From positions 1 through 46,482 of the forward strand of contig CALCSG010000225.1 of the NCBI GenBank assembly GCA_937894085.1: a stretch of 46,482 nucleotides of DNA, written 5' to 3'. This DNA is from an uncultured Gammaproteobacteria bacterium (GTDB taxonomy: Bacteria; Pseudomonadota; Gammaproteobacteria; GCA-001735895). Positions 1-9,672 of the stretch are shown piece after piece. Each line of letters begins with the position of its first letter. Positions within the stretch are counted from its first letter, which is position 1. The notes under the pieces are model-generated. The model had not been told where the DNA came from and did no database searches. It worked only from the letters and a program-made list of their open reading frames with translations. The position numbers and the translations under genes were made by a program.

Positions 1-64
1 TCCTCTCACATCAGTGATTTTTTTCTTGCAAGAACGGAGTGGGTCCATATATGGCTTTAGCTTA

Positions 65-1411
65 TTAAGCAAAGGCATAATTCCCTTTTAAATGCTTTTT
101 AACATTAAACATAGCTAAATCAGACTCTGTTCTTAATTCGCGAAAACTATTCCCATTATCAGGAAAAATGGCAATACCAATACTTAAGCTGAGCCCTAAC
201 TTTATCCCGGAAACTGAGACACCTGGAGCATTTTCCTTAATCAACTGAGAGGCAACTTTTTCTATCTGAGACCTGTCATTATAATCAGTTACTATCAAAC
301 AGAATTCATCGCCACCCAGGCGCGCAAAATACTCATTACTTCTCTGAGATTTTTTTAAGCTATCCGCAAAATTTTTAAGAGCCGCATCACCTGTATCATG
401 ACTAAATTCATCATTTACTTTCTTAAAATCATCAATATCAAAATACAGAAATGCAAATTTAGATTTTTCTTTAGTTGATCGAATTATTTCCTTTTCAATA
501 TATTGCTCAAGAATTCTACGATTTGGCAAATCGGTAAGTGAGTCAGTATGAGCCATTTTTTCAAGCTTTGCTTCTAGCGTTTTTCTCCTTTCGATATCAT
601 TGAGCAGTTTCTTATTTATTGTTGCAATTTGCATTGTTCGCTGTTTCACCTGCTCTTCCAGGTTCCTCTTATGCTCTTCAAGGTCTTCATTTAAGCTTCT
701 CAATGAATATTGTGAGCGAGCCAATTTTTTTATCAGCGATTCAAATGTTTTTGCAATAACCCCAATCTCATCTTTGCGGGTTACCAGGATGGAAGAAGCT
801 GTACTAATACGCTCCAGACTGGCTTCACTTATACTCTTTAATAACGCATTGACAGGTTTATTAAACTGATACCAAAGTAGAAAAAAAAGTAGCGTTATAC
901 CTATAATAATCGATATAAAATTATAAATTAAGATTGATGACCCAAGTTTCGAAACTTCAAATTCGATAACTTCAGAATCAAGTATTACGAGTATATTCGC
1001 TACAGGTGGCTCGCCTACTGCCCTGGTAATATGCAGTAATTCAATGGGCAGTGGATTGTTTGAATCATTCTCCAGATTTTTTTTTGCTAATTTGTCATAG
1101 CTCTCATTGATAGTACTTTCATACAGTAGTTTACCGTACAGATGGGTTATAGCTATGTACTTAATACTCTGATTATTAGAGACAATTTCGTTTAACTGTT
1201 TCTCAAACCCGGAAAATTCATCGATATATATCCCCAGATCTAACAAACGATTTACCTGGCTGGATAGTTCGAGGGCAGCTATCTCACCTCTTTCCAGCAG
1301 TAAGTTCTCAAAATGCTCCCGGTACTCCTTTGTAACAAATGTAATGTTAATTAATATGGCGACAATAATCGAAAACAAGGTTAACAACAGCAGTCGTACC
1401 CTCAATGACAT
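65..1411 (-). CDS. Membrane-anchored diguanylate cyclase (N-terminal TM/periplasmic sensor, HAMP-like linker, GGDEF domain)
   Basis: 448 aa ORF; two hydrophobic segments flank a periplasmic region; RLGGDEFCLIV motif; coiled-coil linker before GGDEF. Confidence 0.9.
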   Translation of the reverse strand: MSLRVRLLLLTLFSIIVAILINITFVTKEYREHFENLLLERGEIAALELSSQVNRLLDLGIYIDEFSGFEKQLNEIVSNNQSIKYIAITHLYGKLLYESTINESYDKLAKKNLENDSNNPLPIELLHITRAVGEPPVANILVILDSEVIEFEVSKLGSSILIYNFISIIIGITLLFFLLWYQFNKPVNALLKSISEASLERISTASSILVTRKDEIGVIAKTFESLIKKLARSQYSLRSLNEDLEEHKRNLEEQVKQRTMQIATINKKLLNDIERRKTLEAKLEKMAHTDSLTDLPNRRILEQYIEKEIIRSTKEKSKFAFLYFDIDDFKKVNDEFSHDTGDAALKNFADSLKKSQRSNEYFARLGGDEFCLIVTDYNDRSQIEKVASQLIKENAPGVSVSGIKLGLSLSIGIAIFPDNGNSFRELRTESDLAMFNVKKHLKGNYAFA

Positions 1412-1414
1412 AAT

Positions 1415-2458
1415 CTATTTATCCCAGCTAAAATCCGTAATTATTTTCGATGACAGTAATATATCCGTATCTACCTTGAGACCAAGCTTTCGAGCTCGTG
1501 CCATATTGACGATAGGAATACCAATTTTACTAGATGTGATTGGTATCTGCTGCGGAGGTACTTTATCAACAAGAATTTGACGGGCCATATCCCCGGCTAA
1601 AAAGCCCTGTTCATACCCGGAAACGGCTACCGCACATAACGTTCCCAATTCCACCCGGGATTGCCAAAAAGCAAAATCAGGAACAGTACTATTTTGCTGA
1701 GTCCATTTTAAAACTGATTCAAAATTTTCATTCTGCTGGTTGTCATTGACGAAATTGAAAACGCCTAATAAGGCAATGGCATCAACGCTACCCTGATACG
1801 ATAATATTTTTTCCTTATAGTCCGAATAAGTCTGTATCAACGCCCAGTCAATCACTGTAATCTGAGGCAGGTCTCGCAGTTGATTTCTAATTCTTGACAT
1901 AACACCTTTCCAGGTTGGATCACTGTCAACAACAATAGCTATTTTTTTGATATTGGGGGATAGTCGATTCAATAAGTTCAAAGTTGCTTTGAAATGCTCC
2001 TGCTCGATGACACCCGTTATATTACTTGAACCAATAAAGCCATATTCTGATGGATCACGATTGACCCCGCTGAAAACAATTGGAATATCGCTATTAACAT
2101 AGTCTTTAGCCAGATACTGCTGAGCATTATCATCATTGGTATAAATAAGATGAGGCCTCCACTTCGAAATAATGTTTTTTGCGTCATTAATTTTTTTTAA
2201 AATACGCCCCTCATCATTATCTCTTTTGGTATCAAGTTCTATAATCTGGTATTCAATTTCCTGATCTGCCAGGGCTGATTTAAATCCCTGCAACTGATCT
2301 CTATTCCATACCCAACCAGAGTGGTAACTCATAACATGCAGAATCCGCAGAGGCTCAGCAATAGCCATCGGACTAGAAAAGACAAGGAACAAAGAACATG
2401 TGGTGTAAAACACTCTGCTCACAAATGAGCAATTACAATACTTTTGAAAGATTTTCAT
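1415..2458 (-). CDS. Periplasmic ABC-type substrate-binding-like protein (COG2984-like)
   Basis: 347 aa, signal peptide, 'LRILHVMSYHSGWVWNRDQLQGFKSAL...', 'IVFSGVNRDPSEYGF' typical of ABC_sub_bind; 3-bp gap to the downstream GGDEF gene. Confidence 0.8.
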   Translation of the reverse strand: MKIFQKYCNCSFVSRVFYTTCSLFLVFSSPMAIAEPLRILHVMSYHSGWVWNRDQLQGFKSALADQEIEYQIIELDTKRDNDEGRILKKINDAKNIISKWRPHLIYTNDDNAQQYLAKDYVNSDIPIVFSGVNRDPSEYGFIGSSNITGVIEQEHFKATLNLLNRLSPNIKKIAIVVDSDPTWKGVMSRIRNQLRDLPQITVIDWALIQTYSDYKEKILSYQGSVDAIALLGVFNFVNDNQQNENFESVLKWTQQNSTVPDFAFWQSRVELGTLCAVAVSGYEQGFLAGDMARQILVDKVPPQQIPITSSKIGIPIVNMARARKLGLKVDTDILLSSKIITDFSWDK

Positions 2459-2979
2459 AACCCAGTTAATTAAACCTCATAAAAACTAAAATACAGCAGA
2501 ATTTAAGCCCGCATCATTATTAGGAAAGACAACGCATTATACTTCATGTAAAAAGCCTCCTTTGCTTTAAAAAACACCTCCTGTTGAACATTTGCGGGTA
2601 GATTTGACAGATTTTTATTATAAGTCTTTGATATTCAGGTAAATACCGAGCGATAGCTCGTCCTTATTTCTCAAACTCAAAAACTAGATGCAGTTTTTAG
2701 AAAAAAATTAAACCAAACTCTAAACATCTATTTTAAAATCATATCCAGATATCGAAATTATTCTGAAATTTCTTTCAAATATATACCGATACAATTATCG
2801 ATGCGAGCTGTAATCTCTCATATTGTTTTAAAAGGCATGGTTTACGCGGGCATTCTCACATCGCCATTTTATAACTTTCGAAATAACCGATTAGAGCATG
2901 GATAACCCGCCAGTACACAAGGCAAGCAACAGTTGGGTCAAAATCTATTTACAGATGCAATAAGAAGAGAGGGGGATTT

Positions 2980-3004
2980 CTGACTTATGGAGACCATAAG
3001 CCAG
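2980..3004 (-). terminator. Hairpin downstream of SlyD-like gene
   Basis: ctgacttatgg-aga-ccataagccag stem, located just 3' of the minus-strand PPIase gene. Confidence 0.4.
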
Positions 3005-3043
3005 AATTTACTACTGTAATTAAGCTGAGGATTCCCGGGCTAA

Positions 3044-3526
3044 TTAATGATGATGGCCTTCTGGACCATGTACATGACCGTGTTCAATTTCTACCTCTTC
3101 TGCAGCTCTTATCCCCATGACCTCAACATCAAAATGAAGTTCAATACCTGCTAAAGCATGATTAGAATCAATTTTTACAGAGTCATCTGAAACTTCTAAA
3201 ACGGTAACAGTAATGGTTTCGCCATTAGGGCCTTCAGCATGGAAAACCATACCGGGTTCAATTTCCTGGTCTTCCGGAAACATTTCACGAGGCACTTCTT
3301 CTACCCGGCTATCATCACGTAATCCATATCCATCTTCGGGAGCTACTTTAACGGTGAACTTGTCGCCCACAGCTTTATCGGTTAACTCTTTCTCAAGACC
3401 TGGAATAATATTTTGCGCGCCATGCAGGTAAACAAAACTGCCATCCTGCGCCTGATCAATAACCTCACCCTCATTATCAGTCAATGTATAGTTAAGGGTT
3501 ACGACGTGTTTGTCCTCTATTTTCAT
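3044..3526 (-). CDS. FKBP-type peptidyl-prolyl cis-trans isomerase, SlyD-like
   Basis: 160 aa; FKBP insert-in-flap pattern, 'NHALAGIELHFDVEVMGIRAA', His-rich C-terminus GHVHGPEGHHH. Confidence 0.9.
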   Translation of the reverse strand: MKIEDKHVVTLNYTLTDNEGEVIDQAQDGSFVYLHGAQNIIPGLEKELTDKAVGDKFTVKVAPEDGYGLRDDSRVEEVPREMFPEDQEIEPGMVFHAEGPNGETITVTVLEVSDDSVKIDSNHALAGIELHFDVEVMGIRAAEEVEIEHGHVHGPEGHHH

Positions 3527-3624
3527 AATTTCAATCTACCAGCTAATAAAAAAGGGCCCACCATACAGAAAAAAATCACTTTACGGTACCCCCTCAGAAA
3601 ATAATTTACACTGATTTAGACGGG

Positions 3625-4854
3625 TTAAAGATGCAGCATTCTTTCAATTTCCTGAATTTCTTTATTCGACTCCTTAATCAACCTGATACTTTCAACCGGT
3701 CCCATATTCAGTTTACTGAATGCCGGAATTTTAGATATTGGGGGCATACCATTCATTTCTGCAGACCCCATTAAACTATGGAATTGAGCCACAATAACCA
3801 GGTCACACAAATCAGCTTTGTCACTGGCATTCCTGAACCAGTCTTCACATTCTTCTGCCACGGTGACCATTTCCTCACTAAAATTCCATTTATGCATCAA
3901 CAAACCGGTGATCTGAGGTCGCATCGTACGGATGGTATCTTCAATCATTTCAGAGTCGGAAGAGCTATCATATTGCTGCAGGTACTCAACGATCACGATA
4001 ACGCCCAAATCATGCATCAAACCTGCCAGCATGGCCTGTTCAGGGTCAAATAAACCCGTCGTTTTAGCGAGTACACGACTGATAGCAGCAACTTTTCGGC
4101 TATGTTCCCATAATTTTTTCATGCGCGTTATGACACCGCTAGACAGACTTTTGAACAATTCATTCGCCGCATATGCCATGACCTGTTTATAAGTCGTTTG
4201 TAACCCCAGGCGCACGATAGCAGCCTGTAAAGTAGTCGTAGGGGCCACTCCCTGGTATACAGGGCTATTTGCGATCTTAATTAACTTACCGGTAATCGCC
4301 GGATCAGTCATAATAATGCCTGCCAACTGTGCAGCATCGGCACTATCATCATTAAAGACAGATTGAATACGATGTGCAACTTCCGGCAAACTGGGTAAAT
4401 TAATACTGTCCAGCATCAAATCCTGGTATAAATGCACCGTAAAAGGATTCATCATCAGCTCACCTTCCAGCGAATGAACACTGATATCCTCTTCGCCTGT
4501 TTCTGTCTGCCGGGCAAATTCGTTGAGTAGTTTTTTATCTATTTTTAAATATTCAATCGGCCCGGCTGCCATAACCTCGTACATACTGGGACGAAGTTGT
4601 GCAACAGGGTTCAACTCATCCTGCTGAGTAAAATTTATTGTCTTTACTGCACCGTCCCTGGCGATTGTTTTGAAGTCGCCATGTAAAACAAACAGGCTGT
4701 ACTCTTCGGTACAACCAAGATCAATTAACTTTTCTTTATTACTTGCAGACTGGATAGTTAGACGGTTACATAATGACTGTAATTGCTCATCACTAAATTG
4801 CGCTAAAGGGCGCAGACGACGCAAAGTTTTCAAATTGGGCGGAGATAGGGGCAT
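3625..4854 (-). CDS. HDOD domain protein with N-terminal cyclic-nucleotide-binding-like domain
   Basis: 409 aa; 'LPSLPEVAHRIQSVFNDDSADAAQLAGIIMTDPAITGKLIKIANSP' HDOD signature. Confidence 0.85.
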   Translation of the reverse strand: MPLSPPNLKTLRRLRPLAQFSDEQLQSLCNRLTIQSASNKEKLIDLGCTEEYSLFVLHGDFKTIARDGAVKTINFTQQDELNPVAQLRPSMYEVMAAGPIEYLKIDKKLLNEFARQTETGEEDISVHSLEGELMMNPFTVHLYQDLMLDSINLPSLPEVAHRIQSVFNDDSADAAQLAGIIMTDPAITGKLIKIANSPVYQGVAPTTTLQAAIVRLGLQTTYKQVMAYAANELFKSLSSGVITRMKKLWEHSRKVAAISRVLAKTTGLFDPEQAMLAGLMHDLGVIVIVEYLQQYDSSSDSEMIEDTIRTMRPQITGLLMHKWNFSEEMVTVAEECEDWFRNASDKADLCDLVIVAQFHSLMGSAEMNGMPPISKIPAFSKLNMGPVESIRLIKESNKEIQEIERMLHL

Positions 4855-4937
4855 AAAGGTGAATTAATTTTTTTAATATACGTCTAGTTGTATACGCTCT
4901 GGCCTAAAAGTCAACAACCTGGCTTATAAAAATATTC

Positions 4938-5348
4938 TTAAGAGTGTAGTAAGCCGTTTTTTAGCCGCTCACTGATAGAAGAGACCTGTTTTGCATCATA
5001 GGATTTAGCAAAACCTTTTCCCCACACAACATCTGGCCAATAGACATCATCGTTTCTACGACCGATCACGTGAATATGCATCTGTGAAACCACATTACCT
5101 ATCGTTGCCACATTAATTTTATGACTATCGAAATTTGACTTTATAAATTCAGACAACAGATTTATTTGTGTGCAGAGCTGATTTTGTAATGTGGCATCCA
5201 GTTGATAAAATTCAGTCTGCTGGATATGTGGCACCATAATAAACCAGGCCACTTCAGCATTTTTGTGTAATAGATAACTTATCCCTCCTAACTCAGTTAT
5301 CAGCTGGCAATCATTTAAAAGTCGTTTGTCTATTACAAAATCATTCAT
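4938..5348 (-). CDS. HIT family protein
   Basis: 136 aa; 'QMHIHVIGRR' HxHxH-type histidine triad-like motif. Confidence 0.85.
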   Translation of the reverse strand: MNDFVIDKRLLNDCQLITELGGISYLLHKNAEVAWFIMVPHIQQTEFYQLDATLQNQLCTQINLLSEFIKSNFDSHKINVATIGNVVSQMHIHVIGRRNDDVYWPDVVWGKGFAKSYDAKQVSSISERLKNGLLHS

Positions 5349-5534
5349 TAATAGTATTTATATTTGAATATACCAACAGATAAGATAGGACATCAAATAC
5401 ATTCCCGGTTAGAAAATGAGTCCTGTATCCAGTCATGACTTAAATAAACTCATCAGTTCAGGGAGATAGAGATAATTAATATTCTTTTTGTTTTGATGAT
5501 CGCTCTCGCTCAAGCCACAATTATTTTTTAAAAA

Positions 5535-5570
5535 TAAATGGGGGTTACCATTTCATTACCCCCATTTATC
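5535..5570 (-). terminator. Rho-independent terminator-like hairpin of the outer-membrane protein gene
   Basis: 12-bp perfect stem ataaatgggggt/acccccatttat; followed by T-rich sequence on the minus strand. Confidence 0.7.
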
Positions 5571-5575
5571 ATAGT

Positions 5576-6124
5576 TTAATAGTTAAAGATTAAATTAACA
5601 GTAAGCTGACTAATATCACCTTCATCTATACCATCACCAATATCATTTAACATTTGATACTCTACCCTGGCATGGGTACTCTCTGTCAGTTGGAAATCCA
5701 CTCCACCACCAAGAGTTAACCCAACTCCACTATCACCTTCATAGGTATCCCCAACAAAATCGACTGTAGTACTCCATAAATTAACCCCGATTTTACCAAA
5801 CACATCTAAACTATCTGTAACAGGTAAAAACCCAATACCAGCTAAAGTGAGATTGAAAACATTATGAGTAGCCAATGAAGTACCCGTCCAGTCATAAGAT
5901 GCAAATGATAACCCCATTTCATAACCTGTATTGTCAGACCGGCCACCCAGCACAAATTTAAAAACTGTTCCATCATCAACTTCAAATATTCCGTACAAAG
6001 GTTTTATATCAAAAGACGAATTCCCAAGACCAATACCCCAATAATTATCAGCGTTCGCCTGTATAGAAATCAGTGAAGATGCTAATAGAACAGCGCTACT
6101 GGCAAGATATTTAATTTTTAACAT
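5576..6124 (-). CDS. Outer membrane beta-barrel protein
   Basis: 182 aa with signal peptide, alternating beta pattern, C-terminal aromatic 'LTVNLIFNY'. Confidence 0.75.
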   Translation of the reverse strand: MLKIKYLASSAVLLASSLISIQANADNYWGIGLGNSSFDIKPLYGIFEVDDGTVFKFVLGGRSDNTGYEMGLSFASYDWTGTSLATHNVFNLTLAGIGFLPVTDSLDVFGKIGVNLWSTTVDFVGDTYEGDSGVGLTLGGGVDFQLTESTHARVEYQMLNDIGDGIDEGDISQLTVNLIFNY

Positions 6125-6491
6125 GATTTTCTCCTTTTTATTAATAACAATATTCCAAAAGTCTATTAACCAATTACTTCACCCTGGCTTCTAAACTCGC
6201 CCGTTAATTTTATAGAGTTATGATCGACATGACAAAACTGATAAACTAAATAAACGTAGGAAAACAAACGCAGGTCAATACAAAAAGTTGACACAGATCA
6301 TTTTTTTTAGATATACATAAAACTGAGTGTCCTGGCTATTATGCGAATAAATAAATAACCCGGCAGAAAATCCGGCGGGGCAATGTAATATAATTTCCGA
6401 AATCAACGATACCATCTATAAAACCTATCCTTTACTGCGCGTAACGGAAAATAATAACCCTAAGAGTTAAAAGCTTAATAAAATAACTATC

Positions 6492-7004
6492 ATGAAGATG
6501 GAAAAATTTGACCCACTCAACGGCTCTATCGCCCATGTCCTTAATTTTCTGGGCGAAGGTTGGTCAATGCTCATTATCCGCGAAGCTTTTTTTGGCATTC
6601 GGCGATTTGAAGAGTTTCAAAGCCACCTTGGCATAGCCCGCAACATCCTGACTTCCCGCCTGAAACGGTTATGCGATAACGGAATTCTCGAAAGGGTTCC
6701 CATCCGGGAAGGTGCGAAACGTCATGAATACCTGTTAACCAATAAAGGTAAGGAGCTCATGCCATTGCTGATTACTCTGACTCAATGGGGAGATAAATGG
6801 GTATATGGCAAAGGCAAAGAACCGATTATTTTTCGCGACCGTGAGAATGGTGAACCCATCAGTCCTATACAGGTGCATGCAAACTATGGGCGCACATTAC
6901 GCCCACGTGAAATGATGCCAACCGCCGGTCCAGGTGCCAATCAGCAGGCAAAACAACGGTTACAGGAACTGGCAGAACTGGCGAACGAGCTGGAGAATCA
7001 ATAA
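6492..7004 (+). CDS. HxlR-family winged-helix transcriptional regulator
   Basis: 170 aa; 'LGEGWSMLIIREAFFGIRRFEEFQSHLGIARNILTSRLKRLCDNGILERVP'. Confidence 0.9.
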   Translation: MKMEKFDPLNGSIAHVLNFLGEGWSMLIIREAFFGIRRFEEFQSHLGIARNILTSRLKRLCDNGILERVPIREGAKRHEYLLTNKGKELMPLLITLTQWGDKWVYGKGKEPIIFRDRENGEPISPIQVHANYGRTLRPREMMPTAGPGANQQAKQRLQELAELANELENQ

Positions 7005-7157
7005 GCCGAAACTAAACAACTTTCAGCGAAGCCTGTTTCAAGTAATCACTGTTTCTCTGGTAACTGAAGAATTTGTTGCTCGCCCAAATCAGCTTAACAG
7101 ATTTTTTTTAGCAACAATGTTAATGTGGCTGCTGCTTTATTCTGTTGTTAAATTTTT

Positions 7158-8300
7158 ATGGATACACAATCAACGATTAATCAATTTGATCATTTCATTC
7201 CGGTCAGTACCTCTCGTTTAATTGATAAATTAGCGCAAAGCGGACTTTCGGCTGCACAGATCGAAGTTATCCATAAACTCAAGCAGGTCATTTCATTTCA
7301 GTTTCATCAAAAACTGGTTGCTGTAAAAAAACACTATCAGCATCTCAATCCTGATCAGGATTTACTCATTCAACAAAACCTGTCAGCAGAAGCTGATACC
7401 TGTATTAATGACCTGCAGAAAATTCTAATCGCAGCAAATTACAGCGAATTAAATCAGCAGCAAATCGAATATGCACTGCAAAAAACTTCGCCCTACGGAC
7501 TGGAAATCAGTATTGATTTTTCTGCGTTTTCCGAAGTCAGTCTATTTTATAGAGGTAAAAGCAGCCACACGATTCAAATACGCGACTGGAAAAATTTTTA
7601 CCTGAAAAAGAAAAACGTCAACTTGATTCAATATCAGCGTTTATTTCTATTATTACGTTACCATGAACCTTCTGATAAACCCGGCTTACACCTGAAACTG
7701 TTCAAGGATATATTGCGTCCTGATCTTGAAATGCTATTCCCCGAATGCAAAATACGCATGAAAATTTTCGACAAAATCAAGCTCGCCATTACCGGTGGTG
7801 GCGGCACAGCCGGTGGAATTATTGCAACGATCGGGAAAGTAAGCGCAGCGGTAAACCCGTGGTCGATAAGCATTGCTATCGCCGGTTTTGCGATGCTGGT
7901 CTGGCGTCAGATCAGTAAAGTTTTTATACAGAAAACTCGATACATGGCAACTCTGGCACAAAATCTCTATTTTCATAACCTGGATAATAACGCCGGAGCC
8001 ATCACCTACCTGATTGATCTGGCCCGCCAGGAAGAAATTAAAGAAACTATTCTCGCTTATGCCCTGCTCAATTTAAATACCATCAATAATCAGGAGGCTC
8101 TTGACAGCAGCTGTGAGGCCTGGTTTGAACAAAATTTTGGCATAAGCATTGATTTTGATATAAGTGATGCCATGCATAAACTTCAACAATTTGACATGTT
8201 GTCAGATGATACAAGCCACATTCAATGTCGCCCCCCCCCTGAACAGATTATCGATAATCTCGAAAAGCAATGGCTGGCATTTATTCAGCTGCAAAAATAA
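7158..8300 (+). CDS. Hypothetical protein with a central hydrophobic glycine-rich segment
   Basis: 380 aa ORF with coding-like composition; 'LAITGGGGTAGGIIATIGKVSAAVNPWSISIAIAGFAMLVWRQI'; family not recognised. Confidence 0.65.
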   Translation: MDTQSTINQFDHFIPVSTSRLIDKLAQSGLSAAQIEVIHKLKQVISFQFHQKLVAVKKHYQHLNPDQDLLIQQNLSAEADTCINDLQKILIAANYSELNQQQIEYALQKTSPYGLEISIDFSAFSEVSLFYRGKSSHTIQIRDWKNFYLKKKNVNLIQYQRLFLLLRYHEPSDKPGLHLKLFKDILRPDLEMLFPECKIRMKIFDKIKLAITGGGGTAGGIIATIGKVSAAVNPWSISIAIAGFAMLVWRQISKVFIQKTRYMATLAQNLYFHNLDNNAGAITYLIDLARQEEIKETILAYALLNLNTINNQEALDSSCEAWFEQNFGISIDFDISDAMHKLQQFDMLSDDTSHIQCRPPPEQIIDNLEKQWLAFIQLQK

Positions 8301-8337
8301 CCTGAACCTGGGTAACTAGTTAGCGTAAAAAAAGACC

Positions 8338-8583
8338 TAAAGATATTCACCACGGAGGCACGAAGAAAGACTAAATACAGGTAAAGGTAAACGGATAGAC
8401 CAGTAACTATTATCGTTTTGAAAAAATTTATTGCTATATAAGGTTTCACCTTCGTGCTCTTCGTGCCTCGACAATTGCTCCTGCATTGTTCCCGGCTTTA
8501 ACTCCTGTGTCGCCCTACCTCCTGCCTCCATGCAGTCGTACCTACGGGCATCCTGCCCTAGTTCGTGGTGAAAAAAATCTTTA
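8338..8583. repeat. Inverted-repeat (MITE-like) intergenic element
   Basis: taaagata-ttcaccacg at 8338 and its near inverse cgtggtgaaaaaaatcttta ending at 8583; internal pair ggcacgaag / cttcgtgcc. Confidence 0.5.
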
Positions 8584-9672
8584 AAGCACCCTGGTATTGA
8601 AATTTTCTGAATTGTTACCAACCTGCAAGGATAATATTTTTTCTACCGGTGCAGGCAAACCATGATGCTGCAAATCCTCCCATGCTACCCATTGATAGCG
8701 AGTACTTTCCTGTACCTGGTTGAGCTGAGACCGTACAAAAGACTCTGCCACATCAATTTCGACTAATGAAATGGATAAGTCAAAATGACTAAATTGATGC
8801 TTTAACATTTTTTCCCGGATGTTATTGTATTTTGCGCTATCCCCCATCTGCTTAATCTGCCAGTCCGGCAGAGAATCAAGTTGCTCAATTTCAGGTAATG
8901 ACCACAATCCACCCCAGATACCCTGTTCCGGACGTCTTTCAAGTAACAGTTTATTGGCAAATCGATGTAGCAAAAACCAGCGATGTTTATGCGGCCTGCT
9001 TTTTTTCGGTTTTGATTTCGGAAAAAGTGCCTGAGTTCCTGCTTTATTACTTTCACAGAGGCCATTTAACGGGCATATATCACAGGCAGGCCGCGAACGT
9101 GTACAAACCATCGAACCAAGATCCATCATAGCCTGATTGTAGAACCCCGTTTGTTCTGAAGGTGTTTGCTGCTCAGCCAGTTGCCATAATTTTTTCAGAA
9201 CGGCACTGACCCCATACCAGCCATCGACCTGATAGAATCGGCAAAGAACACGCTTCACATTGCCATCCAGTATCGCAGCAGGCTGTCCGAATGCCAGGCT
9301 GAGAATAGCGCCAGCTGTGGATTGTCCTATGCCGGGTAAAGCCACCAACTGTTGCATTGTTTGCGGAAAGACACCGCCGTAGTCATCTCGAATAACCTGT
9401 GCCGTTTTATGTAAGTTGCGTGCTCGTGCGTAATAACCCAATCCAGCCCAGTGTTGTAACACCCGGTCCAGACTGGCATCAGCGAGTGCTGTTACATCTG
9501 CAAAAGAATTTAAAAACTGTTCAAAATAAGGAATCACCGTGGTCACCTGAGTTTGCTGCAACATAATCTCAGATAACCATACTCGGTAAGGAGTCACGTT
9601 TTGTTGCCACGGCAAATCTTTACGGCCATGATTATCAAACCACGGTAGCAATAAGGTTGAAATTTCTGGCAT
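8581..9672 (-). CDS. mutY: A/G-specific adenine DNA glycosylase
   Basis: 363 aa; 'WYGVSAV', 'LPGIGQSTAGAILS' HhH, 'CTRSRPACDICPLNGLC' 4Fe-4S cysteine pattern, NUDIX-like C-terminus. Confidence 0.95.
   Translation of the reverse strand: MPEISTLLLPWFDNHGRKDLPWQQNVTPYRVWLSEIMLQQTQVTTVIPYFEQFLNSFADVTALADASLDRVLQHWAGLGYYARARNLHKTAQVIRDDYGGVFPQTMQQLVALPGIGQSTAGAILSLAFGQPAAILDGNVKRVLCRFYQVDGWYGVSAVLKKLWQLAEQQTPSEQTGFYNQAMMDLGSMVCTRSRPACDICPLNGLCESNKAGTQALFPKSKPKKSRPHKHRWFLLHRFANKLLLERRPEQGIWGGLWSLPEIEQLDSLPDWQIKQMGDSAKYNNIREKMLKHQFSHFDLSISLVEIDVAESFVRSQLNQVQESTRYQWVAWEDLQHHGLPAPVEKILSLQVGNNSENFNTRVL

Noticed and set aside
600-869. Antisense ORFs inside clear genes (e.g. 600-869+, 3213-3431+, 22282-22581+, 24236-25111-, 38574-39026-)
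   Set aside because: They lie opposite strongly recognisable coding regions and have low-complexity, non-protein-like composition.
2461-3040. 580-bp empty region as an RNA gene
   Set aside because: No conserved RNA structure recognisable by eye apart from the hairpin near 2980-3004.
8337-8621. 94-aa ORF on minus strand between 380-aa gene and mutY
   Set aside because: Falls within the inverted-repeat element and overlaps the mutY 3' end; no protein-like signature.
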